Source of the DNA: Latrodectus hesperus | Taxonomy: Eukaryota > Arthropoda > Arachnida > Araneae > Theridiidae | Reading direction: 5' to 3' | Assembly: GCA_037975125.1 (NCBI GenBank) | Contig: JAJQOW010000014.1 | Span: forward strand, 4,314,065-4,378,064 | Length of the DNA stretch: 64,000 nt | Part shown: piece by piece, positions 47,405 through 60,586 of the stretch | Layout: each line of letters opens with the position of its first letter | Position numbering within the stretch: the stretch's first letter is position 1 | Translations under genes and position numbers: made by a program | The notes under the pieces: model-generated | The model's database searches: none | The model's input: the letters and a program-made list of their open reading frames with translations, nothing else | Told to the model about the DNA's origin: nothing

Positions 47405-48709
47405 GTACGTAAATAATTTTATATAGTCACGCTCATTTTAGCTATAATTATCAGAAGAAAATATTACTTGCAATAATATTTAAAAATATTATTTCAGGCA
47501 CTGACTTAGGCAAATACAATCAAATATATTTTACCCTAATCTGATTTATTGTAAAATGGTTATCGTGTGAAAATGACGCTATACAGAAAATGTTTTTACA
47601 TTATAGCATTATCTTAAACATATTAATTTTGTTTTAAATTCAATTTTTAATTCATAATGTTATTTTTCGAGGTAATGCGATTTAGAACATAGTAACGTTT
47701 TAAAAATTCCAAGCAATTAGATTTGCGTCAATGTCTAGGAAACTGTTCTAAATGCACGAATTTTTTAGAATAAATTACTTATTAATTTAATATTAAATTA
47801 AAAATACTTAGTTGTTAAGTGATTAATAATAAAGTCATAGAAGATTTCTTCGTAAATAGATGTTTCATTAACGATAGATTAATGCATGGCTTATATCTTA
47901 ATGTTTTAATTGATTGAGAAGGGAAGTACATTTTGCGCATGAAAGTTTTATTTACTAAATACCATGAAACATTTCCAGCTGTCAGTCTTTTAATGGCATA
48001 ATAGTTTACAAAGTTTCGTAATTATGAATTGTTCTGTAAATTTTAGAAGAAAAATCAGAGGGTTTTCATTATTAACATTTGCCATAAGGAGATTCATCTT
48101 ACATTAAAACCTCTTTCTCAGTCCATTGACAACTAATTTATTTCAACATGCGAGATACTTTTGGTAAATTATTGTCATTCTGAAAACATTAAGACGCTTT
48201 TCACAATTTCTTTTCTCGTAGTCATATTCTGAATAAAAATTAAATTTTTTGAAAAATGGGGACAATAGCTTTTAATGCCGCTAATGATTTCAATTTACAT
48301 CAATTCAATAAATTTAATGCAATACATTATTTTTAAAATCTAACCACCACTCGAGTAAAGATAAATGAAAGAATTAACTCGTTGAATGAAAGAATTTCAT
48401 TAGAGAACATTTCTACTTTTTTGCAAAAAGTGATATGAAAATGATAAATGAACGAAATAAACCAGTTCATTTATCACTTTCGTTTCTTGTCACTTTAAAT
48501 TAAATATCCATCATAGTTATAAACCTATTACAATCGGTATTATATTTTATAAATTTTTTTTTAGATTTCCTACGGATTCCGTGCACTCATGGCCAAGGTA
48601 TTCCTCATCGAACCGCGTTGTCTTTGAACTGAACTCAAGAAGTAGTGGAAGCATTCAACTGCCAGGACAAAATGCATGTGAATTTTTGAAGCCTTATATC
48701 GAACAATAA
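45892..48709 (+). CDS. Type-B carboxylesterase / cholinesterase-like enzyme, two exons seen
   Basis: A serine hydrolase of the alpha/beta fold, probably secreted, hydrolysing carboxylic or choline esters. Exons 45892-47404 and 48565-48709 join in phase (GG|A = Gly). No in-frame ATG precedes the first exon, so the start is in an upstream exon; the exon opens with the hydrophobic CLLVIFGVCSG, the end of a signal peptide. Residues counted from Leu at 45906: oxyanion hole HGGG 132-135; nucleophile Ser215 in FGESAG; acid Glu351 in INQNEG; His460 in GVPHFAEIPYVFG. The EDCLYLN signature is at 104-110. All triad residues are present. The second exon gives the usual end WPRYSSSNRVVFELNS and TAA at 48707. 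Length about 550 residues is normal. Arthropods have many such genes; whether this is an acetylcholinesterase or a general esterase is open. Confidence 0.94.
47405..48564 (+). other. Carboxylesterase intron
   Basis: GTACGT to TTTTTTTTTAG; no feature inside. Confidence 0.85.
48565..48709 (+). CDS. Carboxylesterase terminal exon
   Basis: Encodes FPTDSVHSWPRYSSSNRVVF to the end QNACEFLKPYIEQ. It is too short to stand out as an open frame; it was found from the splice phase and the conserved W-P-x-Y motif. Confidence 0.9.
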
Positions 48710-48768
48710 TCCTATATTTCTGGTATATTTTAAACTGATTGTAATTTTTCTACTTTTTGTATTAAAAT

Positions 48769-48774
48769 AATAAA
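48769..48774 (+). terminator. AATAAA poly(A) signal of the carboxylesterase
   Basis: About 60 bases after the stop codon. Confidence 0.6.
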
Positions 48775-48789
48775 AACAAAAAAAGTGTT

Positions 48790-49885
48790 TAGTGCAATAG
48801 CTTATTGAGCACACATTTTACTTCATATAAACAGAAGAAAAATTAGATAAAAATAAAAAAATAATAAATTGTTTGGAAAGTTAAGTGATATTATTCGATA
48901 TTTAAACTAGGATTTTAAGAAAAATGAGATTTTTCCTTAACTTTCATCAAATTAATATTCAGTAAAATGAATGAAAAAAATTATTATCTAAAAATAATTT
49001 ATAATAATTCAAAAAAAATTTTTTATTGGAAATTAAGTTCTCATATATAATGTGAGAAATATAAATTTGAATAAAAATATTATTTCAACATAGAAATTTA
49101 TAGTTTTTAAGTGGTAATTTCTGAAAACTTTAACATTATGTTGTCGACGACCTGAAAAAAATGGTGTAAGTCATTTTGATGTAACCCACGAAATTGCCTT
49201 TTGGGGGTGGGGCTTTTATAAAGAGTGTGCCGCCTTTATGTATAGCATGGAGGGGCGCCGAGAAAATATAACTCGACAGAAGTGCATACAGAAGACAAAT
49301 GCACAAAATCAATCGTTCAATAGAGTGTAGGACAAAGGCCGGGAGCTTTGGCTTAGGATAATTGCGTCCATGGAAAGAAGACAGTGGTGATCTACTTTTT
49401 CAAGAAAATTATGAGCTCTTGTAGCAGGTCCATTCTACAGAATAAACTTTCAACTCACATTCCAGATTAATCTGCAGATTCTTGATCCTTACCCCATTCT
49501 AGCTTGTGAAGAAAATTTCTTAACGACCTATAAATTTTTTTTATTGATTGTTGATTTCTATTGTCCATTATGCTTTCTCTCTTTGCATAGAGGTAAATTA
49601 GAATACTCTTTAAAAAGGATTTCAAAAACCATTACTGTTATGCCGATGATAAAAAATTATTTAATTCAGAAGCAGTTTAACAGAAATCTAAAAGGTCAAT
49701 AACTCAACCTGGCTTATCCCGTGTTTAAGAAAAAATTTCCTTTGATGAATGTATTTCTTTTTTCACCTGATAAGATGAATATATTTTAAAATTAAATGAC
49801 GTTTGTTTTATTTGAGAAATACATAAAAAGTAGTTATGGAACACCATTTTAAAATATCTTCCATCCCACTACAAGCAAATAATCC
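48790..49885. other. Intergenic sequence
   Basis: Mostly AT-rich. A GC-richer patch at about 49180-49330 has TTTTGGGGGTGGGGCTTTTA followed by TAAAGAG, promoter-like in look, but no transcript can be supported. Confidence 0.4.
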
Positions 49886-49968
49886 TTTGAAATGAGATTC
49901 CAACCCACGAATTCTTGAGCGGTAGACCCGAACGCTAACCATCCGGCTGCTCTATCTCGGTGACAATT
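49886..49968 (-). mobile_element. SINE head fragment
   Basis: On the - strand CACCGAGATAGAGCAGCCGG then GGATGGTTAGCG and a decayed B box GTGGGTTGGAATCTC resemble the head of the short SINE at 33545-33724. No body follows. Confidence 0.65.
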
Positions 49969-49969
49969 G

Positions 49970-52854
49970 TTGGAAGAATTAAATTTAAAATTATTATTTA
50001 AAACAAGATTCAAATATTCGGGCCCGAATTTACAAGAGTAACCAATAAAGATAACAGTTTTTTGTTGATACTTTTGATTTTTTGTTGACATTAATGTCGC
50101 TTTAAATTGACGATCAATTAAGCATATTTTGGTTTCAGCAATATAGCTAGCAATTATACGATTCATTAAGCAAAGAAATTGATACATGAAGCTTAAAATC
50201 AGAATAAACAAGTATTTAATATCCAGATTTTTTATGCACTTTTATTTATTCTATAAATACAATATAACATCATTTGATCTCTATATAAATACTGTATAAT
50301 TTTTAACTTTAAATTAATTCGATGCATTTGTCCCTAAATTATGTGGTCTGCAAAATTTTGTGCCCAAAAATTATATTAAAAGACGAAATTTCTTATTTTT
50401 CCCAAGAAATAGTAAGTAGTTTTTATAATTACAAGTGAATTTTCCAGTAAAAGAAATATTTTTTAATCAGAACTTTTTACATCTGTTTACTTTTGTAGAT
50501 ATCTTATCTGTATATTAATTAAAAAGAAGTTAAATATTGTTGTGACATTTAACTTCCTTATAATTACTATACAGATTACTATATATACTATTATACTACT
50601 AATTACTATATATACTATTGTTGTGACAGCCGGAATAGTATTCCAGTATTGTTTGCTTTCTCATAAGATTGGATAATACGAAAGGAATTGTATTAGGGAG
50701 AAATGTTTAATAGCAAAACAGAAACAGTAGTTTTATATGATTTGAAGTTTGAATAGATGGCGACAATATTAAATCTTGTGTAAACAACTGTGTGTGTGTG
50801 TAAAGTTGTTTTAGGTATTTTCTGTGCATTTTTTAATTACTGTCAAAGAGAAGGAGTTTTTATTCAAAGGGAGTGTTATTTTTAACCAGTGAATCCTACT
50901 GAACAGCAAAAAGATTAATTATTTGAGGAAAATAGTAAGAGGTTTTTTGATGGTTAACGCGAGCATAACATTTTTAGAATAAAATATAATACAATATAGT
51001 AAGAATAATATTTTTAGCAGTGGGTTTATTCGAATGAAGAGAATATCAACATTGTGATTGCAAGACCAAAGTGGTTAATTTCATTTTGTCTTCATATTAT
51101 TAATAAACCCCATGAAATATCTTACGCTAAGGTGAATCACTTAGATTAAAATTTTTTAAGCTTCAATATATTTCATTATTATTTAATTCTGGCTTCTAAA
51201 AGCTACTTATAATTCATGATTTTTCTGAAATTAGCTTATATTAACATAGCATTTTTTTTCTAGAAGACTATATCTTTTGAAACTATTTCATCAAAGCCAT
51301 TATAAATATTTGTTGAACAAATTTCATATGGGAATAGAAAACACATAAACTTATTTATAAATTGTGTGCTAATAAATAAAATAAAGTTTGGTTATCGACT
51401 ATGCTAATCAACATGAGTTTTTCATAGAATATTTCTTTCAAACTTATTATACAGAGAAAAAAACATTAAACACTCGTACAAAGCAGACCTACAAAAGTAT
51501 TAAAGCAAAATATTTTATAATAAACTATTACAGAATCTCTCTAATTATGTATAAATATCCCTTATAAGTTTTAATAAGGATTCAATTTTTTCAGTTTTTT
51601 TTAAATTATTTAAATCGTTAGAATTTTTCCAAAGTTTAAAATGGACACATTTTTATTCTTTTTGTTATTTTACTTCTAATTCTCAACTAATGACAAGCAT
51701 ATTTACTTCTTTATTGGTAAAAATTGCAGGTGTTTTCTTAAAATTGGCTTCCATCAGCAACACATTAATAACTTCATATAGATTCAAAAGATTTCAAATA
51801 TTATTTTATGAAGTTCGCATGAACATTCACATATTTTCTAAAAGCTATAAGGTATCTAAAGTTATCTACGTACAGCATGTTAATTAGACTTAAAAATACC
51901 AGTGGAATTCTAATGGAATCTCTTGAAGTTTAGAAAGTGTAGTATTTCATAATTCCATTAAAGGGTTATGATAAATTTCAATTGAAACCACCACGAAATT
52001 AATAGAATCAATTTATCAACTGAAGGCCGTTCTATAGTTGATACTTGTCAAGCGACGAATTCCAAACTTAGATTGTATACATTATTATATACATATTTGA
52101 ATTTAGTAAATGTGTCCAATTTTGTTTTATCTATCGTTCTCGAATATTTTTTTCTGCAAAATAACCACGTAATTAAAGTTAGTTTTTGTTTCAACTTTAA
52201 CAGAATAGTGTTTGAAGGAGTTATATCCACTGAAATGCTTATCGTGGACAACATTGGAGACAAAATTAAGAACAAATTGAAGATAAATGGGCAAAATTGT
52301 GAAACAAGTATCAGTGCGAAACAGCTTGTGATCTATTGAATTGAAATTTAACTGAGTTTATGTTGCGGATGAATCAAATGAGCATTTAGAACTAAAGATA
52401 ATTTTCATGATTTTGAAATAAACTCTCACAAATGGAAAACAAATTATAGTTAAAAAAATACTTCTATATTACTGGTAAAAATCATGAATTGATTTTTCTC
52501 ATCCCCGACGATACTTAGACATTGGATGGTCTATTTCGCCTTGTTCGTTAACGTTCGGAGAATGAGATTTGAAATCAGGCAGCAAATTCGACGACGATGC
52601 GGATTTATGACGTTGTCTCCATACGATGTCATAGTTAATTGTGTGTGGCTAAGATGAAGCGTTACCTGATGCCATTGATATTTTAAAACCAGTGGGAATT
52701 GTAATAAAATGACGTAATCAAGATCTCAAATGGAAGGAGAGAAACAATCACTTTATGATTAATAACAAATTTTTAAAGAGCCCGATGTACTAACTTACTA
52801 ACACAGAACAAGGAATATCTTGATTTAATTAAGCATGAAAAAAATAAGAAGTTA
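49970..52854. other. AT-rich intergenic sequence
   Basis: No gene recognised. The segment 52500-52780 is GC-richer and lies just beyond the 3' end of the LINE remnant, so it may be its 3' UTR. Confidence 0.4.
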
Positions 52855-55330
52855 TCATACGGATATTTGATTTAATTCTTTACAAGGAACATGTCTTTCT
52901 TCATAATTTTTACCATCAACGAGGAAGTGCACAGGAGTTTCAGTACTAAACTCGCATTTACAAATATCGTAAATAGACATGAAAGCTAAATAAATATCTT
53001 TTAAAATTACCCTTCCATATGATACCCTTTTTTCCACATGATACCCTTTTAAATGAAAAATTGAGGTTGTTTAAATTTGGTGTAAAACAGTTAAGTCAAT
53101 GATATACTATTGAAAAGGATATTTGTATCTCATTCAGCATTTGAAAATTCTTGATAAGTTCTTTGTTCATTTGTTCATTTTTTGTTCTTCAGCATTGATA
53201 AATTCTTTGTTCCAGTATTGTTAATGTAATTTCCTTGACGACGTTTGAAGTATGATACAAGTGTTTCAACATAAATGGTGACGTTTAAAAAGGTTGCATC
53301 TTTAGCTAGAAAAATAATCCGTTCGTTACCGTTTGCTCCACTGTGTCCCCTTACATGTAAAAAAGTAACTGTAAAATTATTTTCTGCACATTTATTCACT
53401 TTAACTTGTTTTTTTTTTTACAATACGTTTTTTGAAGCTGTTAACTTTCAACAAAGAATCACTGCAGGTAAAAGCATTTCTCATGGGTTTTTTTTATCGC
53501 AGCTTCAATTGCTCAATACCGAGATGAAAAACAGTGCATTCATATTTAATTCTAAGCTGATGAAATTGAGTATCCATAATTAATTTAAATTTATCAAATC
53601 AAGACCATCTATTCCACTAAGTTTGCTTCCATCGTAATGTAAAAACAGCTAGATGGGATTGTTCCTAATTCAGAAGCAGGTATTTGTGGTAGAAGACCTC
53701 AAAATGCTTGATTTAATAATACTTGACCTGAAGTCAAAAGATTTGATTTGGATGGGATTCTTCATAAATCAAAAGCAAGCTCTAACCAGAAGATCTCAAA
53801 ATACTTGACATGCCACTCCCAGAAGAATCATTTCACTTGGCAGACATTCCGACCACGGCATATTGCTACGAAATGCCCCAGATGTCTTTATGGAATACAA
53901 CAGGAAGTCATCATATGGTGAAGTCGGGACTCATACAGTAATAACAACAAACACCAATACAAGCTTTCGAATCGGCCGCGAGGGCCTGGCTGGTTAATGT
54001 GTTGTTCTCATTATCGGAAGGTAATGAATTCGAACCCCTGCCAACTGATGATCCGTCGTGTTCGCTAATAGCGGCTGGAGCACGTTAAAACTGGGCATGG
54101 TTGCACTGTTCTCCAAGTAAAATGATACCTCAGGGCCAAGTATTGGGAGTCTTTTTCTTGGTTCCTGCTTCAAAATTACGATGACTTTCACCCAGTGCTT
54201 ATACCTAACTGGTAGAACCCAACTCAGAGCTAGATACAGGGAAGCATACTGGTGCAACAACAACAACAAAGTCTCTGATAATGTATACGACAACCTAACC
54301 AACAGCCTAAGATGGCCTCAATTCCATTAATAACGTAATCTACATTTTATTGGTTTTTATTTATATCATAATTAGGAATCAAGGAGATCAGAACTCTTCT
54401 GGAAGAATATGAAAGCATTTCATTAGGGAATTTGGCATTTAAGCAGTTATTGTTAATTGAATTAATAAATCTTTGTAATTATTCCATTTAAAATTTCAGC
54501 ATCAATAGGAGATGCTTCTGAAAGAATATGAAGATCATCATAGCTACACGTATTCGGAAAAAATTTTTTTGTATTTTCCAAAATCACTAACATTTTTTTT
54601 TAAATTTTCACTCCAAATCATTGAAGCACAGGATATTACAGTCAATATTCCTTGTTTGTAAATCAGTCTTATGCCATCATTAATGCTATATGTATTTTCG
54701 CAGATTTTGTACTGTGCGAGAAATGTTTCGGATTTATTTGAAATGTATGAGAGGTTTCATTCGCGTTGAAGTTTTCAATCAATAATAACCCCGAGGTATT
54801 TTATCTCATCCACATAGAAAGAAAATGATGTTCCAATTTCATATTCATGTTGATTTTCATGCTGGGTTTATTATTATTATTTTTTTTTACCAAATAACTA
54901 TTGCTTTGCATTTTCTTGGATGAAATTGAAGTTTTTTTAATTTGCCTCCAACAGAAAGAAGAGTCCAAAATATCTTGAGCCAAAGAGCAAGTTTCATGGA
55001 CAATTTTACTGTTAATGATAATAAATAAATCATCTGCAAATTCAATACTGAAACAGTTTTGAAATGACTTTTGTTTTAGCTGACTTCAAAAATTCTTGAA
55101 AATGTAAAATTGTTGATTGAGATAAACCAAATTTCTTTATATCATGAAAACTAGCTATCAAGCATAATCGAAAGCCCCTTTAAAGCCTAAAGAAATTAGA
55201 ATGTTGAAGGAATTTTTCCGTGTACTTTCTTTGATAATATTGCATAGACGGCATCTTCTGTGCATTTCTGAGGACTGTTTCAAACTGCTCTTTGCAGACT
55301 ACGGGAATTCGTACTTTTTCTAAAATATTT
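52855..55330 (-). pseudogene. Decayed LINE (RT and RNase H), I/R1-group
   Basis: Scattered pieces in the right order on the - strand. RT motif A (GFKGAFDYA, about 55160-55200), preceded by TEDAVYAIL; FADDLFIII at about 55015-55040; RT thumb segment 54801-54983; RNase H pieces with SDSLLKVNS at about 53440-53470 and LHVRGHSGANGNERIIFLAK at about 53290-53350; and a C-terminal CKC...PVHFLV zinc-motif remnant at 52855-53037. Stops and frameshifts separate all of them, so it is old. A SINE sits inside it at about 53974-54280 in the opposite orientation. The endonuclease is missing: the copy is 5'-truncated near 55330-55410. Confidence 0.82.
53974..54280 (+). mobile_element. tRNA-derived SINE inserted in the LINE remnant
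   Basis: Head GGCCGCGAGGGCCTGGCTGG then GAATTCGAACCCC as the B box; body with TTGCACTGTTCTCCAAGTAA and ATGATACCTCAGGGCC; tail CAACAACAACAACAAAG. A different family from the 28832 group. The preceding 150 bases (about 53810-53960) end in ATAACAACAAAC and may be another SINE 3' end. Confidence 0.78.
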
Positions 55331-55410
55331 GTACTTTATTTAATGTTGAATTTCAAATTATTGCAATGAGACAACATTATTACAAATTAACCAACGTTTT
55401 GCTGACAGAG

Positions 55411-55630
55411 GTCAGGTGCGTTTAGTGGTCATAGTGCCTGACTGCAGATAGAGAGGTCCTGGGTTTGAATCGCAGTTTGGGGATAGATTTAATTTATTTC
55501 TATGTGTGTATCTTATCTTTGTCCTTTCTTTGTATGAATGGATTGTGAATGGTTGCCTACCCTATAAACAGGTACCTATGACACGTTTGTACTGAGGAAG
55601 TCTGACTTCACACTGTAAAAAAAAAAACGG
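55411..55630 (+). mobile_element. tRNA-derived SINE, diverged and 3'-shortened
   Basis: TTTAGTGGTCATAGTGCCTG, B box GGGTTTGAATCGC, TTGTCCTTTCTTTGTATGAA, GGTTGCCTACCCTATAAACA, GTACTGAGGAAGTCTGACTT; same family as 35851-36119. It ends in a poly(A) run of about 11 bases rather than (AAC)n. Confidence 0.85.
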
Positions 55631-57781
55631 AAGAAATACAGCAAAAATCACTGTTATTTAAAAAGCTGTCATAGGAACACTAATGATTACAGTAAATTTT
55701 ACTGTAAAATTAAGCCGTCGAAAATTGTTTGCTGGGCATGCGCATTGAATTGGCGAATTAAAAGTTGCTTCTGTTCCTGTGACAAATGAATCAAATTAAT
55801 TTCGCCATTTATTTCACTTGTTTTCGTTTGGTGAAGTTGGTGATATTTTGAGAATAATTTTTCCTTTAATTGAATTTCTATTGAAATTTAATCACCAAAT
55901 ATAAGGTAACGTATACTTTTCTCATTGTTTATTATGCAAACTGTTAGCTAACTTTGATATACATAAATTCTTATAAATTTAACAACATTTCAAAAAAATC
56001 AAAGCTGAATTTAGAAACTATCATATTCACTTGTATTAATTCAGTGTAAATATTTTTTTAATTATTTTTTATTAATATTTAAAATATTTTATAGTAGTTT
56101 GGTAACATTATTGATTAGCATTTTAATTATCAAATTTTCGATGAAATTAGAGTAGTATTTAAGTGCTTCCATTGTTATAAAAATTGCTTAGCTATATTTC
56201 TTTCGAAATTAAAATTGAATAATCATCTATTGTTATATTTTTTAGATATATATTATTACATATATTAATGGAATTTCTATTTTATTTCGTTGTTAGAAAA
56301 TTTTCTTTCATTGTAAAATAATATAAATTATTGTATATTTACTAAATATAACATATTTTTTTATATTTTCTAAATAATTTTTTGATTAGAATTTTATAAA
56401 AAAATGTTTATTTTTCAATACAGATCGTGAAATTGCATTCTAATTATGATCATTAATTCAATTCCATTTTGTAACATGCATTAAAACAATTATTTTTTAG
56501 GCATACATGTTTGTAAATTCTTTCAATAAAATAATATTACAAATATTGATATTTATTATAATAAATGGTCTTGTGTTTAGAATTTGCATGAAATGTAAAA
56601 ATGCATTTCAATGAAAAATGTAATGCTTTTTTAAAATACCTATTTTTTAAAATCATTATTATATAACAAATATATAAGAAATATTCTTTTTTAAATACAT
56701 ATTAGGAAGTACTATTCGAATTAAGGTAATTTATTTAGAAGATGTAAAGTTTATTATTTTATAACCATGAATTATTTCTTAAATTTATATTACTAATTAG
56801 AACATTAATTAAAAGTCTATTTGGGAAATCGTGTTGGTTGTTTGATATTTATAAAACAAAATTTCAGGAAACAAATTTTTTTGTAGAAAACATTATCACG
56901 GCAAATTTTACTTTATTTTATTAAAAAGTTGTAAATTTTGTAGTGCTATTTATGATTTATTTACATGTTAGTGAAGGAATCTGAAATTCATAAAAAGAAA
57001 AGCTAATTTAAAATTATAATTAAGAAACAAATGCATGAGTGAAAACTTAGTAATTTGTTCTTACTTAACTTATTTAAAATATATCGTGCTCAAGAATTTT
57101 TTAATATTACCGTGCACATTAAATATTACCTTCCAATATAGTCACACTTTTTAAAAATTTTTTAAATATATCTATGTTTTGGGAAAATAAGAACTTATGA
57201 AGAAAGTGTGTGATTTGTAAAGGAAGTTTTAAAAATAGAATAATCACATAACTTTTAGTAGTAAGACTATTCAGAGTAAAGCCTCTTCATGTCAACTTCA
57301 GCCATATTTGAAAGCTGGAATAGGTATTGAGAGAGAGAGAGAGAGAGAATTTTTTTGTAAGCACGTATATTTTTAAAAGTTTTATATTTTTCCTTCATTA
57401 TGATGTCTGACCGGAAGCCAAAATGCAGAGTATTTTTAGATGTTTTATAATTTATTTTCTGCTGTTTAGTAGTTTTATTTAGCTATCAATGACTTGTTGC
57501 TACTTGTCAACTGCTCTATTCATAAAATTTTAATTTTGTGTTATAAATATAAAAATATCCAAAGAGAATACGTGAGTATCCAATCATTGATGCACATAAT
57601 TATAATTTGTTTTATTAAATTAATCATTGCAGAAGCAATTATATGTATTTTGTAAAACATGTTATGTCATTTAAAGGCTAATATAATTTAAAGCAACTCA
57701 TAGTATTCTGTGTATTCTTGCTAAAAATTATGCTAAAGGGAAATTACGTAGTCATAATTTTTATTTTTCGTGACATTTCAG
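55631..57781. other. AT-rich sequence upstream of the transposase-like pseudogene
   Basis: Nothing recognised except a short (GA)n at 57329-57348. It ends in an acceptor-like TTTCAG directly before ATG 57782. Confidence 0.45.
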
Positions 57782-59707
57782 ATGTATTCTTGCATACGTT
57801 GTAGTTATTCTTCAGCACAACTGTGTGGCTATGCTTTGCACTTTTCCATTCATAGAAATGAAAACAACATCAAATTTCCATGTGTTATTGCTGAATGCAA
57901 TCGCCAATTCAAAAATTATAACACTTTCAAATCACACATTTTACAAACACATGCACCCATTAATAAAACCATAAAACCAAAGCTTTCTATGATTTGTAAA
58001 CATTGCAATCAGAAACATCAAAATTATCATTCTTTTTTGGTTGATTTGAAATCACATATCACAAATAATATCATTGTTGATTGCCCATTTTCGAATTGCA
58101 ACAGTTCTTTCAAAAATAAATCCAGTTTTGTCAGTCATATACGAAAAAAACATAAAAATAAAGATAAAACATCCTCAGAAGAATCACATTCATTTGACAT
58201 AAATGATGATTTAGAAACACTCAATAATTCTGATGTGAATATTTTTTCAGCTTCTCTCTCAGAATTAAAACATGATGTAGATAACTCAAATAATATTTTG
58301 GATTCAGATACAACAACAAATAATGACTTAACGTTTGATTCTTTTGAAATAAATTTATGCTTATTTTATTTAAAGTTACAATCCCTTTATCTTATACCAC
58401 CAACAACTATTCAAGTAATTATTGATGAAATTCAGACTTTGCAAAATTTCAATACAAATCTCTTGAAAAACAACATTAAACAAAAATTATCAACTTTGTC
58501 TATTCCTCAGAGTCAAATCTCACAAATTCTTGAAGTTATTACACAAAGTGACTCATTTTCTTTGTGTAATGGTACTACATTAAGAACAAATAATACGCGC
58601 ACAAGTCATTTAAAAAATTTAAGTATGTTGCACCTGTTCAAATATTTCTTGGAAAAAATAATTATAACCAATATAGTTATCCACAATATATTCCCATAAA
58701 AGAAACTTTAAAAGTTTACTTTTTAGTATCCCTCCTTCCATGGATGTCAATTTAATAAACTGTGGCAAATTAACGGATTTCATCGATGGAAAACTCTTTA
58801 AAGAAAATAAGTTTTATTGTAATTATCCTGACGCATTAAAGATTATTTTATATCAAGACTCCTTTGAATTAGTAAATCCTTTAGGATCTGCCAAAAAAAG
58901 ACATAAAATTCTGGCCTTTTACTTAACTTTAGGCAATTTAAATCCGGTTGATAGGATGAATACTGACAACATTTAACTAGTTTTATTATGTAAAGAAATT
59001 GACTTTAAATATTTTGGGCAAGAAAAACTTTCTTCAAAATTAATTACCGATTTAAGAGAAATTGAAACTAAATAATGTTAATATTAAAGGGACAGTGTAT
59101 TCTGTTCTTGGAGATAATTTAGGATCTCACGGAATAGAAGGCTTTGTAGAAAATTTTACTGCACAGTATTTTTGTCGTTATTGTTTGATAACTTCAAAAG
59201 AATTTCAGGAAAATCCTTTAAAACTTGGAGAATTACGTAAACCTAATAATTATAACATGGCTAATTGTGATAAGGAGGATAAAAAAAGGAATAAAATTTA
59301 ATTCCATTTTTATTACTTTAGAGCATTACCATGTTTGCCTACCAGGTTTACCACCCTTTCTTGCCCATGATATATTAGAAGGAATAGTGTCATATGATAT
59401 GGCATTATACTTACAATATTTTATTGAAGTTCAAAAAGTGTTTGATTATAAGGAAGTAATTTTAAGTATAATGGGAATGACTCAAAAAAATAAGCCTGCA
59501 ATTGTAAATGTATCATGCAACAAATTAGGGGGTAAAGCAGTTCAAAATTGGAATTTTTCTACGCCTCTTTCCTCTAATTTTTAAGTCTTATTTAAGTAAA
59601 CTTGTTGAAAAAGTTTGGAGCCTCATTTTACAATCAAAAGAAATTGTTGAAATAGTATGTGCACAAAACAGACATATCACTCAAATTGCTTGTTTGAAAG
59701 GTATGGT

Positions 59708-59720
59708 TGAAGATTATATA
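59708..59720. repeat. LINE-B target-site duplication (left)
   Basis: TGAAGATTATATA, identical to 63397-63409. Confidence 0.92.
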
Positions 59721-59728
59721 TAAATAAG

Positions 59729-60555
59729 ATGTGCGAAATGCAATCAAGATTAGAAGTATCTATCACCGAAGAAGAGAGAAGACCAAAGAAGAATACCCAA
59801 AAACCACTATATAGTGAGGTATTAAAGAAGAAAATGGAAAAAGAAAAAGCTACCACAGTCATAGTTCTGCCCAAAAGGGTATCTCTCCAGAAATTCATAA
59901 GGAAAAACTTGTTAACCTTTCCTGCTCAATTAAGCCAAAAAGGATTGTTTGGGGTAGATTTGCAACCAAAATTCTTTGCAAAAATGAAACAGACAAATCA
60001 AAATTGATTCAACAACTTACCGCAGAAGCTCACACCTTAGAAGAACCAAGAAACCCAACCAAAAAGATTATTCTACTTAATGTCCCAATTTCAATGAGAA
60101 AAGAAGAAATTATCAAAGTATTGGAGGATGAAGCAAAAATACAAAGATTAGACAATCCCATAAATATAAAAGAAGTTAGAGCACACAGATACAAAGAAGA
60201 ACTTCACCACGTAGTTATTGAAGCTGACAAGATAATGACGGACATACTCGTAAACAAAAAAGATTTGTTCTTCGGACTTCGGAGAGTAATTGTTAGGCCA
60301 TTCAGAAATATACAAAGATGCTACAACTGCCAAGGCTTTGACCATATTGGCCGATATTGCATTTCAAAACCATTTTGTGGGAAATGCAGTAAAAACCATA
60401 GCACGGAAAGTTGCACATCAAAGTTAAACTGCTGTATCAACTGTAAAGAAGCCAATGATAACGGAAACAACTACCCAACAAATCACCCAGCCTATTCCAG
60501 AAATTGTATCTACTCTAGAAGTCTAATTAACTATCAAAACCCAAGAAAACAATAA
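59729..60555 (+). pseudogene. LINE-B ORF1 (gag-like, CCHC zinc knuckles), frameshifted
   Basis: Two frames overlap near 60004; the shift lies near 59885-59900. The N-terminus is charged and probably truncated (KKKMEKEKATTV). After KIILLNVPISMRKEEI comes a region like the RNA-recognition/PRE_C2HC segment of I-type ORF1s (VRAHRYKEELHHVVIEADK), then three knuckles: CYNCQGFDHIGRYC, CGKCSKNHSTESC and CCINCKEAND...HPAYSRNC. It would coat the element's RNA. Confidence 0.85.
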
Positions 60556-60586
60556 AACTAATTGCACCACAAAGACGTCTGTAAGA

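Noticed and set aside
49180..49330. Promoter-like TTATAAAG after a G-rich run
   Set aside because: No exon or transcript-like sequence follows; the evidence is too thin for a feature.
52048..52339. 75- and 88-codon frames on opposite strands
   Set aside because: Mutually overlapping, AT-driven, with no recognisable motif.
53275..53583. 102-codon frame on the + strand
   Set aside because: It is the antisense shadow of the RNase H remnant on the - strand.
57782..59720. Explaining frame changes in the transposase-like gene by introns
   Set aside because: The changes are one- or two-base shifts in A/T runs and single stops, with protein similarity continuing on both sides and no GT-AG pairs of intron length.
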